DNA from: Sympetrum striolatum
Lineage: Eukaryota > Arthropoda > Insecta > Odonata > Libellulidae
Direction: 5' to 3'
NCBI GenBank assembly: GCA_947579665.1
Contig: CANPUZ010000032.1
Location: 806,001 to 870,000, forward strand
DNA length: 64,000 nucleotides
Numbering within the stretch: position 1 is the stretch's first letter; each line of letters opens with the position of its first letter. A program made the position numbers and the translations under genes. The notes under the pieces were generated by a model that was not told the DNA's origin, ran no database searches, and saw only the letters and a list, made by a program, of their open reading frames with translations. Positions 45,809-58,414 of this stretch are shown here, piece by piece.

Positions 45809-46938
45809 ATACGAGTAAAATGTAGCTTGCATACTGCAAGCAGATCGGCAATACTAATTTCATATCGGCATCATATCGGGACGGTTCTCAATTGAACAAA
45901 AAAAAATATTCAAAATATTCTTAAAATTCGCTGTTATTTTATCGTCTGGCATCGAACCCGGGTCTTACTGGTAAACTTACTATGTAGCGCAATAGAAGAT
46001 CAACATCTCTAACTATGTGTGAAAATTCAATCAGAAATATTTGTTACTACTGCCTCAAAAGACGTTCTTATTTTCACGAATGTAAATCCCTCTCTGGATT
46101 CGAACCAAGGACGATCCTGGAAATCTAAAACATGATTTTGAAATTTATCTATGATATCTAACTACATGCCGAATTTCAAGTTTCTATATTGTTGGGAAAG
46201 GGTACAAAATTATTATTGAAAATCGGATCAGTTACTGATTGTAGAGACGCCTGGTTTCGAACCCAGGACACACTGGTAGCTGTGACTGCACAGTTAGATT
46301 TTTATGAACTTGATCATATTTTATGCAAAGTTTGAAGTCAATATCATGCCGAGAAGTACCTAAAATCTGTTTCCGTTATCTCCATAAGAAATGCATTGTG
46401 GAGTACAAATGGCCCTCTGGGATCGAACCAAGGACCATAAGCGAATAAAAAAAATTTGATTATAAAATATATTTATGATTTCTAACCCCATGCCAAATTT
46501 CAAGTTTCCATGCATTCGGAAAGGGGTCCAAGAAAAATCTTAAAAATCGCCACAATACATTTTAAACGGCCGATTTTTGCCTCGACCTAGTATCGAACCC
46601 AGGATATTTTCCGTAAAACTCATTTATGTTTTTGATAGATCATGACCATATATAAAGGCTCCTAGAGTTTCTATTCTCTACCTATCCGGGAAGTATTTTT
46701 TAAAAATTCCTGAAAATCAAAGCAATGTATTTAAACGGGAAAAATCGGGACTTTGGGTCCCTCTGGAATCGAACCCATGACACTGAGGTTCAAAATCGCT
46801 ATTTTTCTGGCGGTTACACTCTATGGCGAATATGTCCTAAAAATTTCAAGTCAATGACGCTTGTGGTTTGGCCTGTGAGTTTGTATCCTCTCTATATATC
46901 TATTATATATAGATGCTTCTCCGGATTCATTCATATAT
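45809..46938 (+). repeat. satellite unit 4 (reference spacing)
   Basis: Reverse B boxes start at 45952, 46100, 46258, 46423, 46593 and 46769: spacings 148, 158, 165, 170 and 176 bp. The next box, in unit 5, is 324 bp on, about two monomers. Confidence 0.92.
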
Positions 46939-48130
46939 CATACGAGTAAAATGTAGCTTGCATACTGCAAGCAGATCGGCATACTAATTTCATATCGGCA
47001 TCATTTTGGGACGGTCCTCAAAAGAAAAAAAAAAGCGGATTGAAAATATTCTTAAAATTCGCTGCAATTTCATCGTCTGGTAACGAACCCGGGTCATACT
47101 GGTGAAATTACTATGCAGCACTATCGAAGATCACCATCTCTGACTTAGTGTGAAAATTCAAGCAGAAATGTTGCCTACAACTCCCTCAAAAGACGTTCTA
47201 CTTTTCCCTTATATTCCTTATGAGAGAAATGTTAATGTGCTCTGGCATCGAACCCAGGAATAGTAAGGTCTTATGAAATTTTTTTTCTTAAAGCAATTCT
47301 TACCATACATCTTCTATCCTATTACGAACTTCGTAACATTTCGATAAGTGCATCAAAAAAATAATGAAATATTAACCCAATGTATTTTAAACGGGAGACA
47401 TATTTACCGCCCGGCATCGAACCTGGGTCTTTCTATTAATACTTCCTATGCAACATAATAGAGGATCACCATCTTTAACTATGTGTGAAAATTCAAGCAA
47501 AAATATTGGCTGCAACTGCCTCAAACAACGTCTGACTTTTCCCTAATATTCTTTATGAGAGAAAAGTTACTGTGCTCTGGCATCGAACCCAGGTATAGTA
47601 CGGTCTTATGAAATTTTTTTTCTTAAACAAATTCATAACATATATCATCTATCTGAGCGAGAAAATCCTTACATTCCGATAAGTGCATCAAAAAAATTAA
47701 TGAAAATCTATCCCCATGCATTTTAAATGTGGGATTTTTGCATCGTCCTAGCATCGAACCCAGTACGTTCTCATTAGAAGTCATTAACGTTTTCAATAGT
47801 TCTCGACCATGTCTGTAAGCTCGCTGAATTTGGATTCTCTAACTATCCGGGAAGTATTATTTAAAAATTTTTGAAAATCGCCACCATGTATCCTTATGGA
47901 GAAAATAGGGACTTTGGGTCCTTCTGGAATCGAACCCATGACACCGAGGTTCAATGTCGGCTTTTTCCTGGAGGTTACTCGTTATGGCCAATATGTCGTA
48001 AAAATTTCAAGGCATTGGCACTTGTGGAACATGGTTAGAATTTTGATCCCCTATATATAACTTATGTATATATATATAGGTAAATCCGGAGAAGCGTCTA
48101 TATATAATAGATATTCATATATATATATAT
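46939..48130 (+). repeat. satellite unit 5 (alternative box order)
   Basis: Longest unit (about 1190 bp). Boxes near 47093, 47250, 47418, 47583, 47755, 47930; the central modules (atcgaacccaggaatagta and cgcccggcatcgaacctggg) alternate and replace boxes c-e, as in units 9 and 11. Confidence 0.88.
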
Positions 48131-49235
48131 ATATACGAGTAAAATGTAGCTTGCATACTGCAAGCAGATCGACAAAACTAATTTTATATTGGCATCATAT
48201 CGGGACGGTCCTCAAAAGAAAAAAAAAAGAATTGAAAATATTCTTAATATTTGCTGCAATTTCATCGTCTGGCATCGAACCCGTGTCTTACTGGTGAACT
48301 TACTATGCAGCACAATAGAATATCACCATCTCTAACTATGTGTGAAAATTCAACCAAAAATATTGGCTACAACTGCCTCAAACTACATTCTACTTTTCAA
48401 TAATGTAAATGGCTCACTGGTTTGAACCAAGGACGATCTAGGAAATTTAAAACATGTTTTTGAAATCTATCTATGTTCTCTATCTATATACCTAATTTCA
48501 TGTTTTAACATTATTGGGAAAGGGGTTTAATTTAATTCTTAAAAATCGCCTAATTTACTGATTGTAGAGACGCCTGGTGTCGAAAGCAGGAAATATTGGT
48601 AGCTGTGATTGCACAGTATGACTTATTACGACTTCATCTTATTTCATACAAAGTTTGAAGTCGATATCATGCCGGGAAGTACCTAAAACCTTTATCTGTA
48701 ATCTCCATAAGAAATGCATTGACGAATGTAAATGGCTCTCTGGGATCGAACCAAGGACCGACAACGAATATGTAAAATTTGATTATCAAATAAATCTATG
48801 ATATCCAACCCCATGCAGAATTTCAAGTTTCCATGCATTCGGAAAGGGGTCCAAAAAAAATCTTAAAAATCGCCACAATGCATTTTAAACGGCCGAATTT
48901 TGCCCCGACCTAGCATCGAACCATGGATATTTTTCGTAAAACTCATTTATGTTTTCGATAGATCATGACCATATATAAAGGCTCCTTAAGTTTCGATTCT
49001 CTAACTATACGGGAAGTATTTTTTAAAAATTCCCGAAAATCAAAGCAATACATTTAAACGGGAAAAATCGGGACTTTGGGGCCCTCTGGAATCGAACCCA
49101 TGACTCTGAGGATCAAAGTCGCTTTTTTCCTGGGAGTTTCATGTTATGGTCAATATGTCATAAAAATTTCAGATCAATGACGCTTGTAGTTTAGGCTGTG
49201 AATTAGTTCCCTATCTATCTATCTATCTATATAGG
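48131..49235 (+). repeat. satellite unit 6
   Basis: Six subunits; the second (gtttgaaccaagg, near 48421) and third (gtcgaaagcagg, near 48580) have decayed boxes. Ends in a (TATC)n spacer at 49203-49230. Confidence 0.88.
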
Positions 49236-50260
49236 TATACGAGTAAAATGTAGCTTGCATACTGCAAGCAGATCGGCAATACTAATTTCATATCGGCATC
49301 ATATCGGAACGCTCCTCAAAAGAAAAAAAAAGGATTGAAATTTTTCTTAAAATTCGCTTAAATTTCATTGTCTGGCATCGAACCCGGGTCTTACTGGTGA
49401 ACTAACTATGCAGCACAATAGGAGATCATCATCTCTAACCATGTGTGAAAATTCAAGCAGAAATATTGGCTACAACTGCCTCAAAAGACGTTCTAATTAT
49501 CACGAATGTAAATGGCTCTCTGGATTCGAACCAAGGACGATCCTGGAAATCTAAAAGATATTTCTGAAAGTTATTTATGATTTCTATCTATATGCAGAAT
49601 TTCAAATTTCTATATTATTGGGAATGGTTTCCAAATAATTCCTAAAAATCGGATCAATTTCTGATTGCAGAGAGATACCTGGTGTCGAAGCCAGGACATA
49701 TTGTAAGCTGTGCATGCAAAGTTTGATTTGTAAAGACTTTTTCTTGTATCTTGCAAAGTTTGAAGTCGATAGCATGCCGGGAAGTACCTTAATTTTGTTT
49801 CCGTTATCTCCGTAAGGAATGCATGGAGAAGTGCAAATGGTCCTCTGGGATCGAACCAAGGACCATCAGCGAACATGAAAAATTTGATTACGAAATATAT
49901 TTATGATATCTATCGACGTGCCGAGTTTCAAGTATCCATGTTATCGGGAAAGGAACCAAAAAAATTTTTCAAAAGTCCCTAGAGTTTCAACTCTCTGCTT
50001 TTCCGGGAAGTGCCTCAAAAAAATTTTCGAAAATCCCCGCCATGTAATCTTATGGGGAAAATCGCGACTTTGGGCCCCTCTGGAATCGAACCCATGACAC
50101 TGAGGTTCAAAATTGCAATTTTTCTGGAGGTTATACGTTATGGCCAATATGTCGTAAAAATTTCAAGCCATTGACGCTAGTGGTTTAGCCTGTGACTTTG
50201 TATCCTCTCTATATATCTATTATATATAGATGCTTCTCCGGATTCATTCATGTATCTATT
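49236..50260 (+). repeat. satellite unit 7 (one subunit deleted)
   Basis: Only five boxes and about 1025 bp: the subunit with the agcatcgaacccagg box is missing, joined at about 49970-49985 (cccaaaaaaatttttcaaaa-like seam to cctagagtttcaactctctg). Confidence 0.88.
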
Positions 50261-51425
50261 ATATACGAGTAATATGTAGCTTGCATACTGCAAGCAGATG
50301 GGCAATACTAATTTCATATCGGCATCATATCGGGACGGTACTCAAAAGAAAAAAAAAAAGGATTTAATTTTTTCTTAAAATTCGCTGAAATTTCATCGTC
50401 TGGCATCGAACCCGGGTCTTCCTGGTAAACCTATTATGAAACACAATAGAAGATCACCATCTCTAATTATGTGTGAAAATTCAAGCAGAAATATTGGCTA
50501 TAACTGCCTCAAAAAACGTTCAAATTTTTATGAATGTTAATGCCTCTCGGGACTCGAACCAAGGACGATCGTGGACATCTAAAACATGTTTCTGAAAGTT
50601 ATTTATGATTTCTATCTACTTGCCGAATTTCAAGTTTCTATTTTATTGGGAAAGGTTTCAAAATAATTCCTAAATATCGGATCAACTTCTAATTGCAGAG
50701 ACACCTGGTGTCGAACCTAGGACATATTGTAAGCTGTAAATGCACAGTTTGGTTTGTAAAGACCTGTTCCTCTATCACGCAATGTTTGAAGTCGATAGCA
50801 TGCCGGGAAGTACCTTAATTTTGTTTCCGTTATCTCCGTAAGAAATTCATTGAGAAGTGCAAATAGCCCCCTGGGATCGAACCAAGGACCATCAGCGAAC
50901 ATTTAAAGTTCGATTATGTAATATATTTATGATATCTATCCACGTGCCGAGTTTCACGTATCCACGTTATCGGGAAAGAGTCAAAAAGAAATCTTCAAAA
51001 TCGCCGCAATGCATTTTAAACGGCCGATTTTTGCCCCAACGTAGCATCGAACCATGGACCATATTTGGCGATGTCTTTTTTATTTTCGTTGGATATGCAC
51101 GGCTTCCAGCGATCCCTCGAATTTCAACTCTCTCCTTTTCCGGGAAGTGCCTCAAAAAAATTTTCAAAAATCCCTGCCATGTAATCTTATGGGGAAAATC
51201 GCGACTTTGGGGCCTTCTGGAATCGAACCCATGACACCGAGGTTCAAAGTCGGCTTTTTCCTGGAGGTTAAACGTCATGGCCATAACGTCGTAAAAATTT
51301 CAAGTCAATGACGCTTTTGGTTTAGCCTGTGAATTTGTATCCTATCTGGGTATCTGGGTATCTGGGTATCTGGGTATCTGGGTATATATATGAATGAATC
51401 CGGAGAAGCATCTATATCTATTAAT
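50261..51425 (+). repeat. satellite unit 8
   Basis: Six boxes (50406, 50554, 50712, 50876, 51046, 51222). Its last ~560 bp (50857-51420) reappear inverted at 52660-53250. Ends in five copies of the 8-mer tatctggg at 51340-51385. Confidence 0.9.
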
Positions 51426-52591
51426 ATATACGAGTAAAATGTAGCTTGCATACTGCAAGCAGATCGACAACACTAATTTCATGTCGGCATCATATCGGGA
51501 AGGCCGTCAAAAGAAGGAAAAATGGATTGAAAATATTCTGATTATTCGCTGCAATTTATTCGTCCGGCATCGAACACGGGTCTTCCTAGTGATACTTACT
51601 ATGCAGCACAATAGAAGATCACCATCTCTAACTATCTGTGAAAATTCAAGCAGAAATATTATCTGCAACCTCCTCAAACGACGTCCTACTTTTCCTTTAT
51701 ATTTCTTATGAGAGAAATGTTAATGTGCTCTGGCATCGAACCCAGGAATAATTCGGTCTTCAGAAAACTGTTTTCTTAAACCAGTTTTAACCATACATTT
51801 TCCAGCCAAGCACGAACTTCCTATCATTTCAATAAGTGCATCAAAAAAATAATGAAATACTAACCCTATGTATTTTAAACGGGAGACATATTTACCGCCC
51901 AGCATCGAACCCGGGTCTTTCTGGTAAAACTTCCTATGCAACATAATAGAAGATATTAATCTTTAACTTTTTGCGAAAATTCAAGCAGATGTATTGGCTG
52001 CAACTGCCTCAATCAAAGTCTTATTTTCCCTTATATTCCTTATGAGAGTAATGTTAATGTGCTCTGGCATCGAACCCAGGAATAGTACGGTCTTATGAAA
52101 ATTTTTTTCTTAAACCAATTCTTACCTTACACTTTCCGGCTAAGCACGAACTTCCTATTATTTCGAGAAGTGCATCAAAAAAAATAATGAAAAACAGCTC
52201 CCATGTATTTTAAAGGGCAGATCTTTGCATCGTCCTAGCATCGAACCCAGGATATTTTTTGTAAAAGTCATTGATGTTTTCGAAAGACCAAGACCATAAC
52301 TATAGGAACCTTGAGTTTTATTTCTCTACCTATCCGGAAAGTATTTTTTAAAAATTCCCGAAAATCACGGCAATGCATTTAAACGGGAAAAATCGGGACT
52401 TTGGGGCCCTCTGGAATCGAACCTATGAGACTGAGGATCAAAGTCGCTTTTTTCCTGGGGGTTTCACGTTATGGCCAATACGTCATAAAAATTTCAAGGC
52501 AATGACGCTTGTAGTTTAGCCTGTGAATTTGTATCCTATCTATATAGCTATATAGCTATATAGCTATATGGCTATATAGCTATATGGCTAT
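51426..52591 (+). repeat. satellite unit 9 (alternative box order)
   Basis: Boxes near 51568, 51735, 51905, 52070, 52240, 52418, very evenly spaced (165-178 bp). Ends in seven copies of an 8-mer, tatatagc/tatatggc (52541-52590). Last plus unit before the orientation switch. Confidence 0.9.
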
Positions 52592-52662
52592 ATATATGAA
52601 TGAATCCGGAGAAGCATCTATATCTATTATATATAGATGCTTCTCCGGATTCATTCATATAT
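52592..52662. repeat. perfect 31-bp palindromic junction
   Basis: Arms 52592-52622 and 52632-52662 are exact inverses, each containing the spacer module; 9-nt loop. Units to the left read plus and to the right minus, so the junction is head-to-head. Confidence 0.95.
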
Positions 52663-53776
52663 ATACCCAGATACCCAGATACCCAGATACCCAGATAGGA
52701 TACAAATTCACAGGCTAAACCAAAAGCGTCATTGACTTGAAATTTTTACGACGTTATGGCCATGACGTGTAACCTCCAGGAAAAAGCCGACTTTGAACCT
52801 CGGTGTCATGGGTTCGATTCCAGAAGGCCCCAAAGTCGCGATTTTCTCCATAAGGATACATGGTGTAGATTTTCGAAAATTTTTTTGAGGCATTTCCCGG
52901 AAAAGGAGAGAGTTGAAATTCGAGGGATCGCTAGAAGCCGTGCATATCCAACGAAAATAAAAAAGACATCGCCGAATATGGTCCATGGTTCGATGCTAGG
53001 TCGGGGCAAAAATCTGCCGTTTAAAATGCACTGTGGCAATTTTTAAGATTTATTTTGGATCCTTTTCCGATGGCATAGAAACTTGAAATTTGGTATGAGG
53101 TTAGACACCATAAAAACATATCTTTATCGAATTTTACATATTCGCTGATGGTCCTTGGTTCGATCCCAGAGGGACATTTGAATTCCTCAATGCATTTCTT
53201 ACGGAGATAACGGAAACAAATTTTAGGTACTTTCCGGCACGATATCGATTTCAAACTTTGCATATAGAAAGATCAAGTCCATAAATATCAAACAGTGCAT
53301 TCACAGCTATCAATGTGTCCTGGGTTCGACACCAGGTGTCTCTGCAATCAGAAGTTGATCCGATTTTTAGGAATTATTTTGAAACCTTTCTCTATATTAT
53401 AGAAACTTGAAATTCGGCATATAGATAGAGATCATAAATATCTTTCAAAAACATTTTTTAGATTTCCAAGATCGTCCTTGGTTCGAGTCCCGAGAGCCAT
53501 TCACATTCGTAAAAATTAGAACGTCTTTTTAGGCAGTTGTAACCAATATTTCAGCTTGAATTTTCACACATAGTTAGAGATGGTGATCTTCTATTTTGTT
53601 TCATAGTAGGTTTACCAGTAAGACCCGGGTTTGATGCCAGACGATAAATTTCACCGAATTTTCAGAAAAAATTAAATCTTTTTTTTTTTCTTTTGAGGAC
53701 CGTCCCGATATAATGCCGATATGAAATTAGTGTTGTCGATCTGCTTGCAGTATGCAAGCAACATTTTACTCGTATA
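52663..53776 (-). repeat. satellite unit 10
   Basis: First reversed unit; starts with four copies of the 8-mer acccagat (52668-52697), the complement of unit 8's tatctggg. Boxes at 52810, 52988, 53157, 53323, 53480, 53626 (the last ggtttgatgcc). The first ~590 bp mirror unit 8. Confidence 0.9.
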
Positions 53777-54934
53777 ATAGATAGATGCTTCTCCGGATTC
53801 ATTCATATATATACCTATATAGATAGAAAGGATACAAATTCACAGCCTAAACTACAAGCGTCATTGATCTGAAATTTTTATGACATATTGGCCATAACGT
53901 GGAACCCCCAGGAAAAAAGAGACTTTGATCCTCAGTGTCATAGGTTCGATTCCAGAGGGCCCCAAAGTCCCGATTTTTCCCGTTTGAATGCATTGCCGTG
54001 ATTTTCGGGAATTAAAAAAAAATACTTTCCGGATAGGTAGAGAAGTAAAACTCAAGGTGCCTATATTTATGGTCTTGGACTTTCGAAAACATCAATGACT
54101 TTTACAAAAGTTATCCTGGGTTCGATGCTAGGACGATGCAAAGATCTGCCCTTTAAAATACATGGGAGCCGTTTTTCATTATTTTTTTAGATGCACTTAT
54201 CGAAATGATAGGATGTTCGTGCTTGGCTGGAAGATGTATGGTACGAATAAGTTTTAGAAAAAAATTTTCATAAGACCGTACTGTTCCTGGGTTCGAAGCC
54301 AGAGCACAATAACGTTTCTCTCATAAGGAATATAAAGGAAAAGTAGGACGTCATTTGAGGCAGTTGTAACCAATGTTTCTGCTTGAATTTGCATACGCGG
54401 TTAGAGATGGTGTTTTTCTTTTGTGCTGCATAGAAAGTATTGCCTGAAAGACCCGGGTTCGATGCCGGGCGGTAAAAATATCACCCATATATAATACTAT
54501 GGGGTATCTTTTAATAATTTTTTTATGCATTTATCGATATGTAAGGGAGCTCTTGCTTAGATGGAAGATGTATATTAACACATTGTTTAAGAAAAAAAAT
54601 AGATAAGACCATGCTGTTCCTGGGTTCGATGCCAGAGCACATTATAATTTCTCAAATAAGGAGTGTATGTGAATAGTAGGACGTCGTTTGAGGTAGTTGC
54701 ACCTAATAGTTTTGCTTAGATTTTCACACATAGTTTTAATATGGTTATCTTCTGTTTTGCTGCATAGTAAGTACACCAGGAAGACCAGGGTTCGCTGCCA
54801 GGTGATTAAATTGCAGCGAATTCTACGAATATTTTGAATTTTTTTTTCTTTTGATGTCCGTCCCGATATGATGCCGATATGAAATTAGTGTTGTCGATCT
54901 GCTTGCAGTATGCAAGCTACATTTTACTCGTATA
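53777..54934 (-). repeat. satellite unit 11 (alternative box order)
   Basis: Boxes near 53943, 54119, 54290, 54458, 54620, 54790, with the cctgggttcgatgccagagc and cccgggttcgatgccggg modules alternating. The last box is mutated (ggttcgctgcc). Confidence 0.88.
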
Positions 54935-56068
54935 ATAGATAGATGCTTCTCCGGATTCATTCATGTATATACCTAGATAGATAGATAGATAGGATACTAA
55001 TTCACAGCCTAAACCACAAGCGTCATTGACTTGAAATTTTTACGACGTATTGGCCATAACGTGTAACCGCCAGAAAAATTGCGATTTTGATCCTCAGTGT
55101 CATAGGTTCGATTCCAGAGGGCCCCAAAGTCGCGATTTTCTCCATAAGAATACATGGCGGGGATTTTCGAAAATTTTTTTGAGGCACTTCCCGGAAACGT
55201 AGACAGTTGAAATTCAAGGGATCGCTAGAAGCCGTGCATTTCCAACGTAAATCAGAAAGACATCGCCGAATATGGTCCATGGTTCGATTCTAGGTCGGGG
55301 CAAAAATCGGCCGTTTAAAATGCATTGCGGCGATTTTGAAGATTTTTTTTGGATCGTTTCCCGATAACATGGATACTTGAAACTCGGCACGTCGATAGAT
55401 ATCATGAATATATTTCATAATCAAATTTTACATGTTCGCTGATGGTCCTTGGTTCGATCCCAGAGGACCATTTGCACTTCTCAATGCATTTCTTACGGAG
55501 ATATCGGATACAAAATTTAGGTACTTCCCGACATGCTATCGACTTCAAACTTTGCAAGAAACAAGAACAAGTCTTTACAAATCAAACTTTGCATTCACAG
55601 CTTACAATAAGTCCTGGGTTCGACACCAGGTGGCTCTGCAATCAGAAGTTGATCCGATTTTTAGGAATTATTTTGAAACGTTTCCAAATAATATAGAAAT
55701 TTAAAATTCGGCATATAGATAGAGATCATAAATAACTTTCAGAAACATTTTTTAGATTTCCAAGATCGTTCTTGGTTCGAATCCAGAGAGCCATTTACAT
55801 TCGTGAAAATTAGAACGTCTTTTGAGGCAGTTGTAGCCAATATTTTTGCTTGAATTTTCACACATAGTTAGAGATGGTGATCTTCTATTGTGCTGCATAG
55901 TACGTTAACCGTAAAGACCTGGGTTCGATGCCAGACACTTATATTGAAGCGAATTCTAAGAATATTTTAAATTCTTTTTTTTTTCTTTTGAGGACCGTCC
56001 CGATATGATGCCGATATGAAATTAGTGTTGTCGATCTGCTTACAGTATGCAAGCAACATTTTACTCGT

Positions 56069-56070
<2 letters not shown>
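54935..56070 (-). repeat. satellite unit 12
   Basis: Six boxes (55104, 55280, 55450, 55618, 55774, 55920). From about 55250 onward it is nearly identical to unit 17. The hairpin has a change (gcttacagtatgcaagc). Confidence 0.9.

Positions 56071-56136
<66 letters not shown>
56071..56136. repeat. (TA)n microsatellite
   Basis: About 33 TA pairs between units 12 and 13; duplicated at 61776-61842. Confidence 0.97.
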
Positions 56137-56141
<5 letters not shown>

Positions 56142-57218
56142 GACACAAAGTCACAGGCTAAACCACTAGCGTCAATGGCTTGAAATTTTTACGACATATT
56201 GGCCATAACGTATAACCTCCAGAAAAATAGCGATTTTGAACCTCAGTGTCATGGGTTCGATTCCAGAGGGCCCCAAAATCCCGATTTTTCCCGTTTGAAT
56301 GCATTGCTTTGATTTTCGGGAATTAAAAAAAAATACTTTTCGGACAGGTAGAGAATTAAAACTCAAGGAGCCTATATATATGAACATGATCTATCGAAAA
56401 CATAAATGAGTTTTACGAAAATTATCCTGGGTTCGATGCTAGGTCGGTGCGAAAATCGGCCGTTTAAAACGCATTGTGGAGATTTTTAAGATTTTTTTTG
56501 GACCTCTTTCCGAATGCATGGAAACTTGAAATTTGGCATGGGGTTAGAAATCATAAAAATATTTCATAATTAAATTTTCTTTATTCCCTTTTGGTCCTTG
56601 GTTCGATCCCAGAGGGCCATTTGTACTCCACAATGCATTTCTTATGGAGATAACGGAAACAGATTTTAGGTACTTTTCGGCATGATATTGACTTCAAACT
56701 TTGCATAAAATATGATCAAGTTCATAAAAATCTAACTGTGCAGTCACAGCTACCAGTGTGTCCTGGGTTCGAAACCAGGCGTCTCTACAATCAGTAACTG
56801 ATCCGATTTTCAATAATAATTTTGAACCCTTTCCCAACAATATAGAAACTTGAAATTCGGCATGTAGTTAGATATCATAGATAAATTTCAAAATCATGTT
56901 TTAGATTTCCAGGATCGTCCTTGGTTCGAATCCAGAGAGGCATTTACATTCGTGAAAATAAGAACGTCTTTTGAGGCAGTTGTAACAAATATTTCTGCTT
57001 GAATTTTCACACATAGTTAGAGATGTTGATCTTATATTGTGCTGCATAGTAGGTTTACCAGTAAGACCTGGGTTCGATGACAGACGATGAAATTTCTGCG
57101 AAATTTATGAAAAATTTCAATCCTTTTTTTTTCTTTTGAGGACAGTCCCGATATGATGCCGATATGAATTTAATATTGCCGATCTGCTTGCAGTATGCAA
57201 GCTACATTTTCCTCGTAT
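56137..57218 (-). repeat. satellite unit 13
   Basis: Six boxes (56250, 56428, 56600, 56766, 56924, 57070). Nearly identical to unit 18. Followed by a variant spacer (tatccggagaaacgtct) at 57235-57252 and a tail-to-tail switch to unit 14. Confidence 0.9.
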
Positions 57219-58414
57219 ATATATATATAGGTATATCCGGAGAAACGTCTATATATAATAGATATATATATATATACGAGTAAAATGTAGCTTGCATACT
57301 GCAAGCAGATCGACAACACTAATTTCATAACGGCATTATGTCGGGACGGTCCCGGAAAGGAAAAAAAGCATTGAAAATATTCTTAAAATTCGCATCAATT
57401 TAATTTTTTGGCATCGAACCCGGGTCTTTTTGGTTAAATTTCTATGCAGCACATCAGAAGATCATCTTCTCTAAATAGGTGTGAAAATTCAAGCATAAAT
57501 ATTGGCTGCAACTGCCTCAAACGAAGACCTACTTTTCACGAATGTTAATAGCTCTCTGGATTCGAACCAAGGACGATCTAGGAAATATAAAATGTGTTTT
57601 CGAAATGTATCTATAAGTTCTATATATATGCCGAATTTCAAGTTTTAATATTATTGGGAAGGGGTTCAAAATAATTCTTAAGAATTGGATCAGCGACGGA
57701 TTGTAGAGACGCCTGGTGTCGAACCCTGGACGTATTGGAAGCTGTAAATGCACAAAATTACTTGCTAGGACTTGATCTAATTTCATACAAAGTTTGAAGT
57801 CGATATCATACCGGGAAGTACCTAAAATGTGTTTCTGTTATCCCCATAAGAAATGCATTGTGGAGTGCAAATGGCCCTCTGGGATCGAACCAAGGACCGT
57901 CAGCGAATATGTAAAATTTTATTATGAAATATATTTATGATTTCTAACCCCATGCCAAATTTCAAGTTTCCATGAATTCGGAAAGGGGTCCAAAAAAAAT
58001 CTTAAAAATCGCCACAACGCATTTTAAACGGCCGATTTTTGCCCCGACCTAGCATCGAACCCAGGATATTTTCCGTTAAACCAATTTATGTTTTCGATAG
58101 ATCATGTTCATATATATAGGCTCCTTGAGTTTTAATTCTCTACCTATACGGGAAGTATTTTTTTTTTATTCCCGAAAATCAAAGCAATGCATTTAAACGG
58201 GAAAAATCGGGACTTTGGGGCCCTCTGGAATCGAACCCATGACACTGAGGATCAAAATCGCAATTTTTCTGGTGGTTACACATTATGGCCAATACGCCGT
58301 AAAAATTTCAGCTCAATCACTCTTGTGGTTTAGGCTGTGAGTTTGTATCCTCTCTATATATATATCTATTATATATAGATGCTTCTCCGGATTCATTCAT
58401 GTATCCATATATAT
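57219..58414 (+). repeat. satellite unit 14
   Basis: Unit body starts at 57274. Boxes 57414, 57560, 57720, 57885, 58052, 58230. Very like unit 3 (shared cgggacggtcccggaaagg). Confidence 0.9.
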
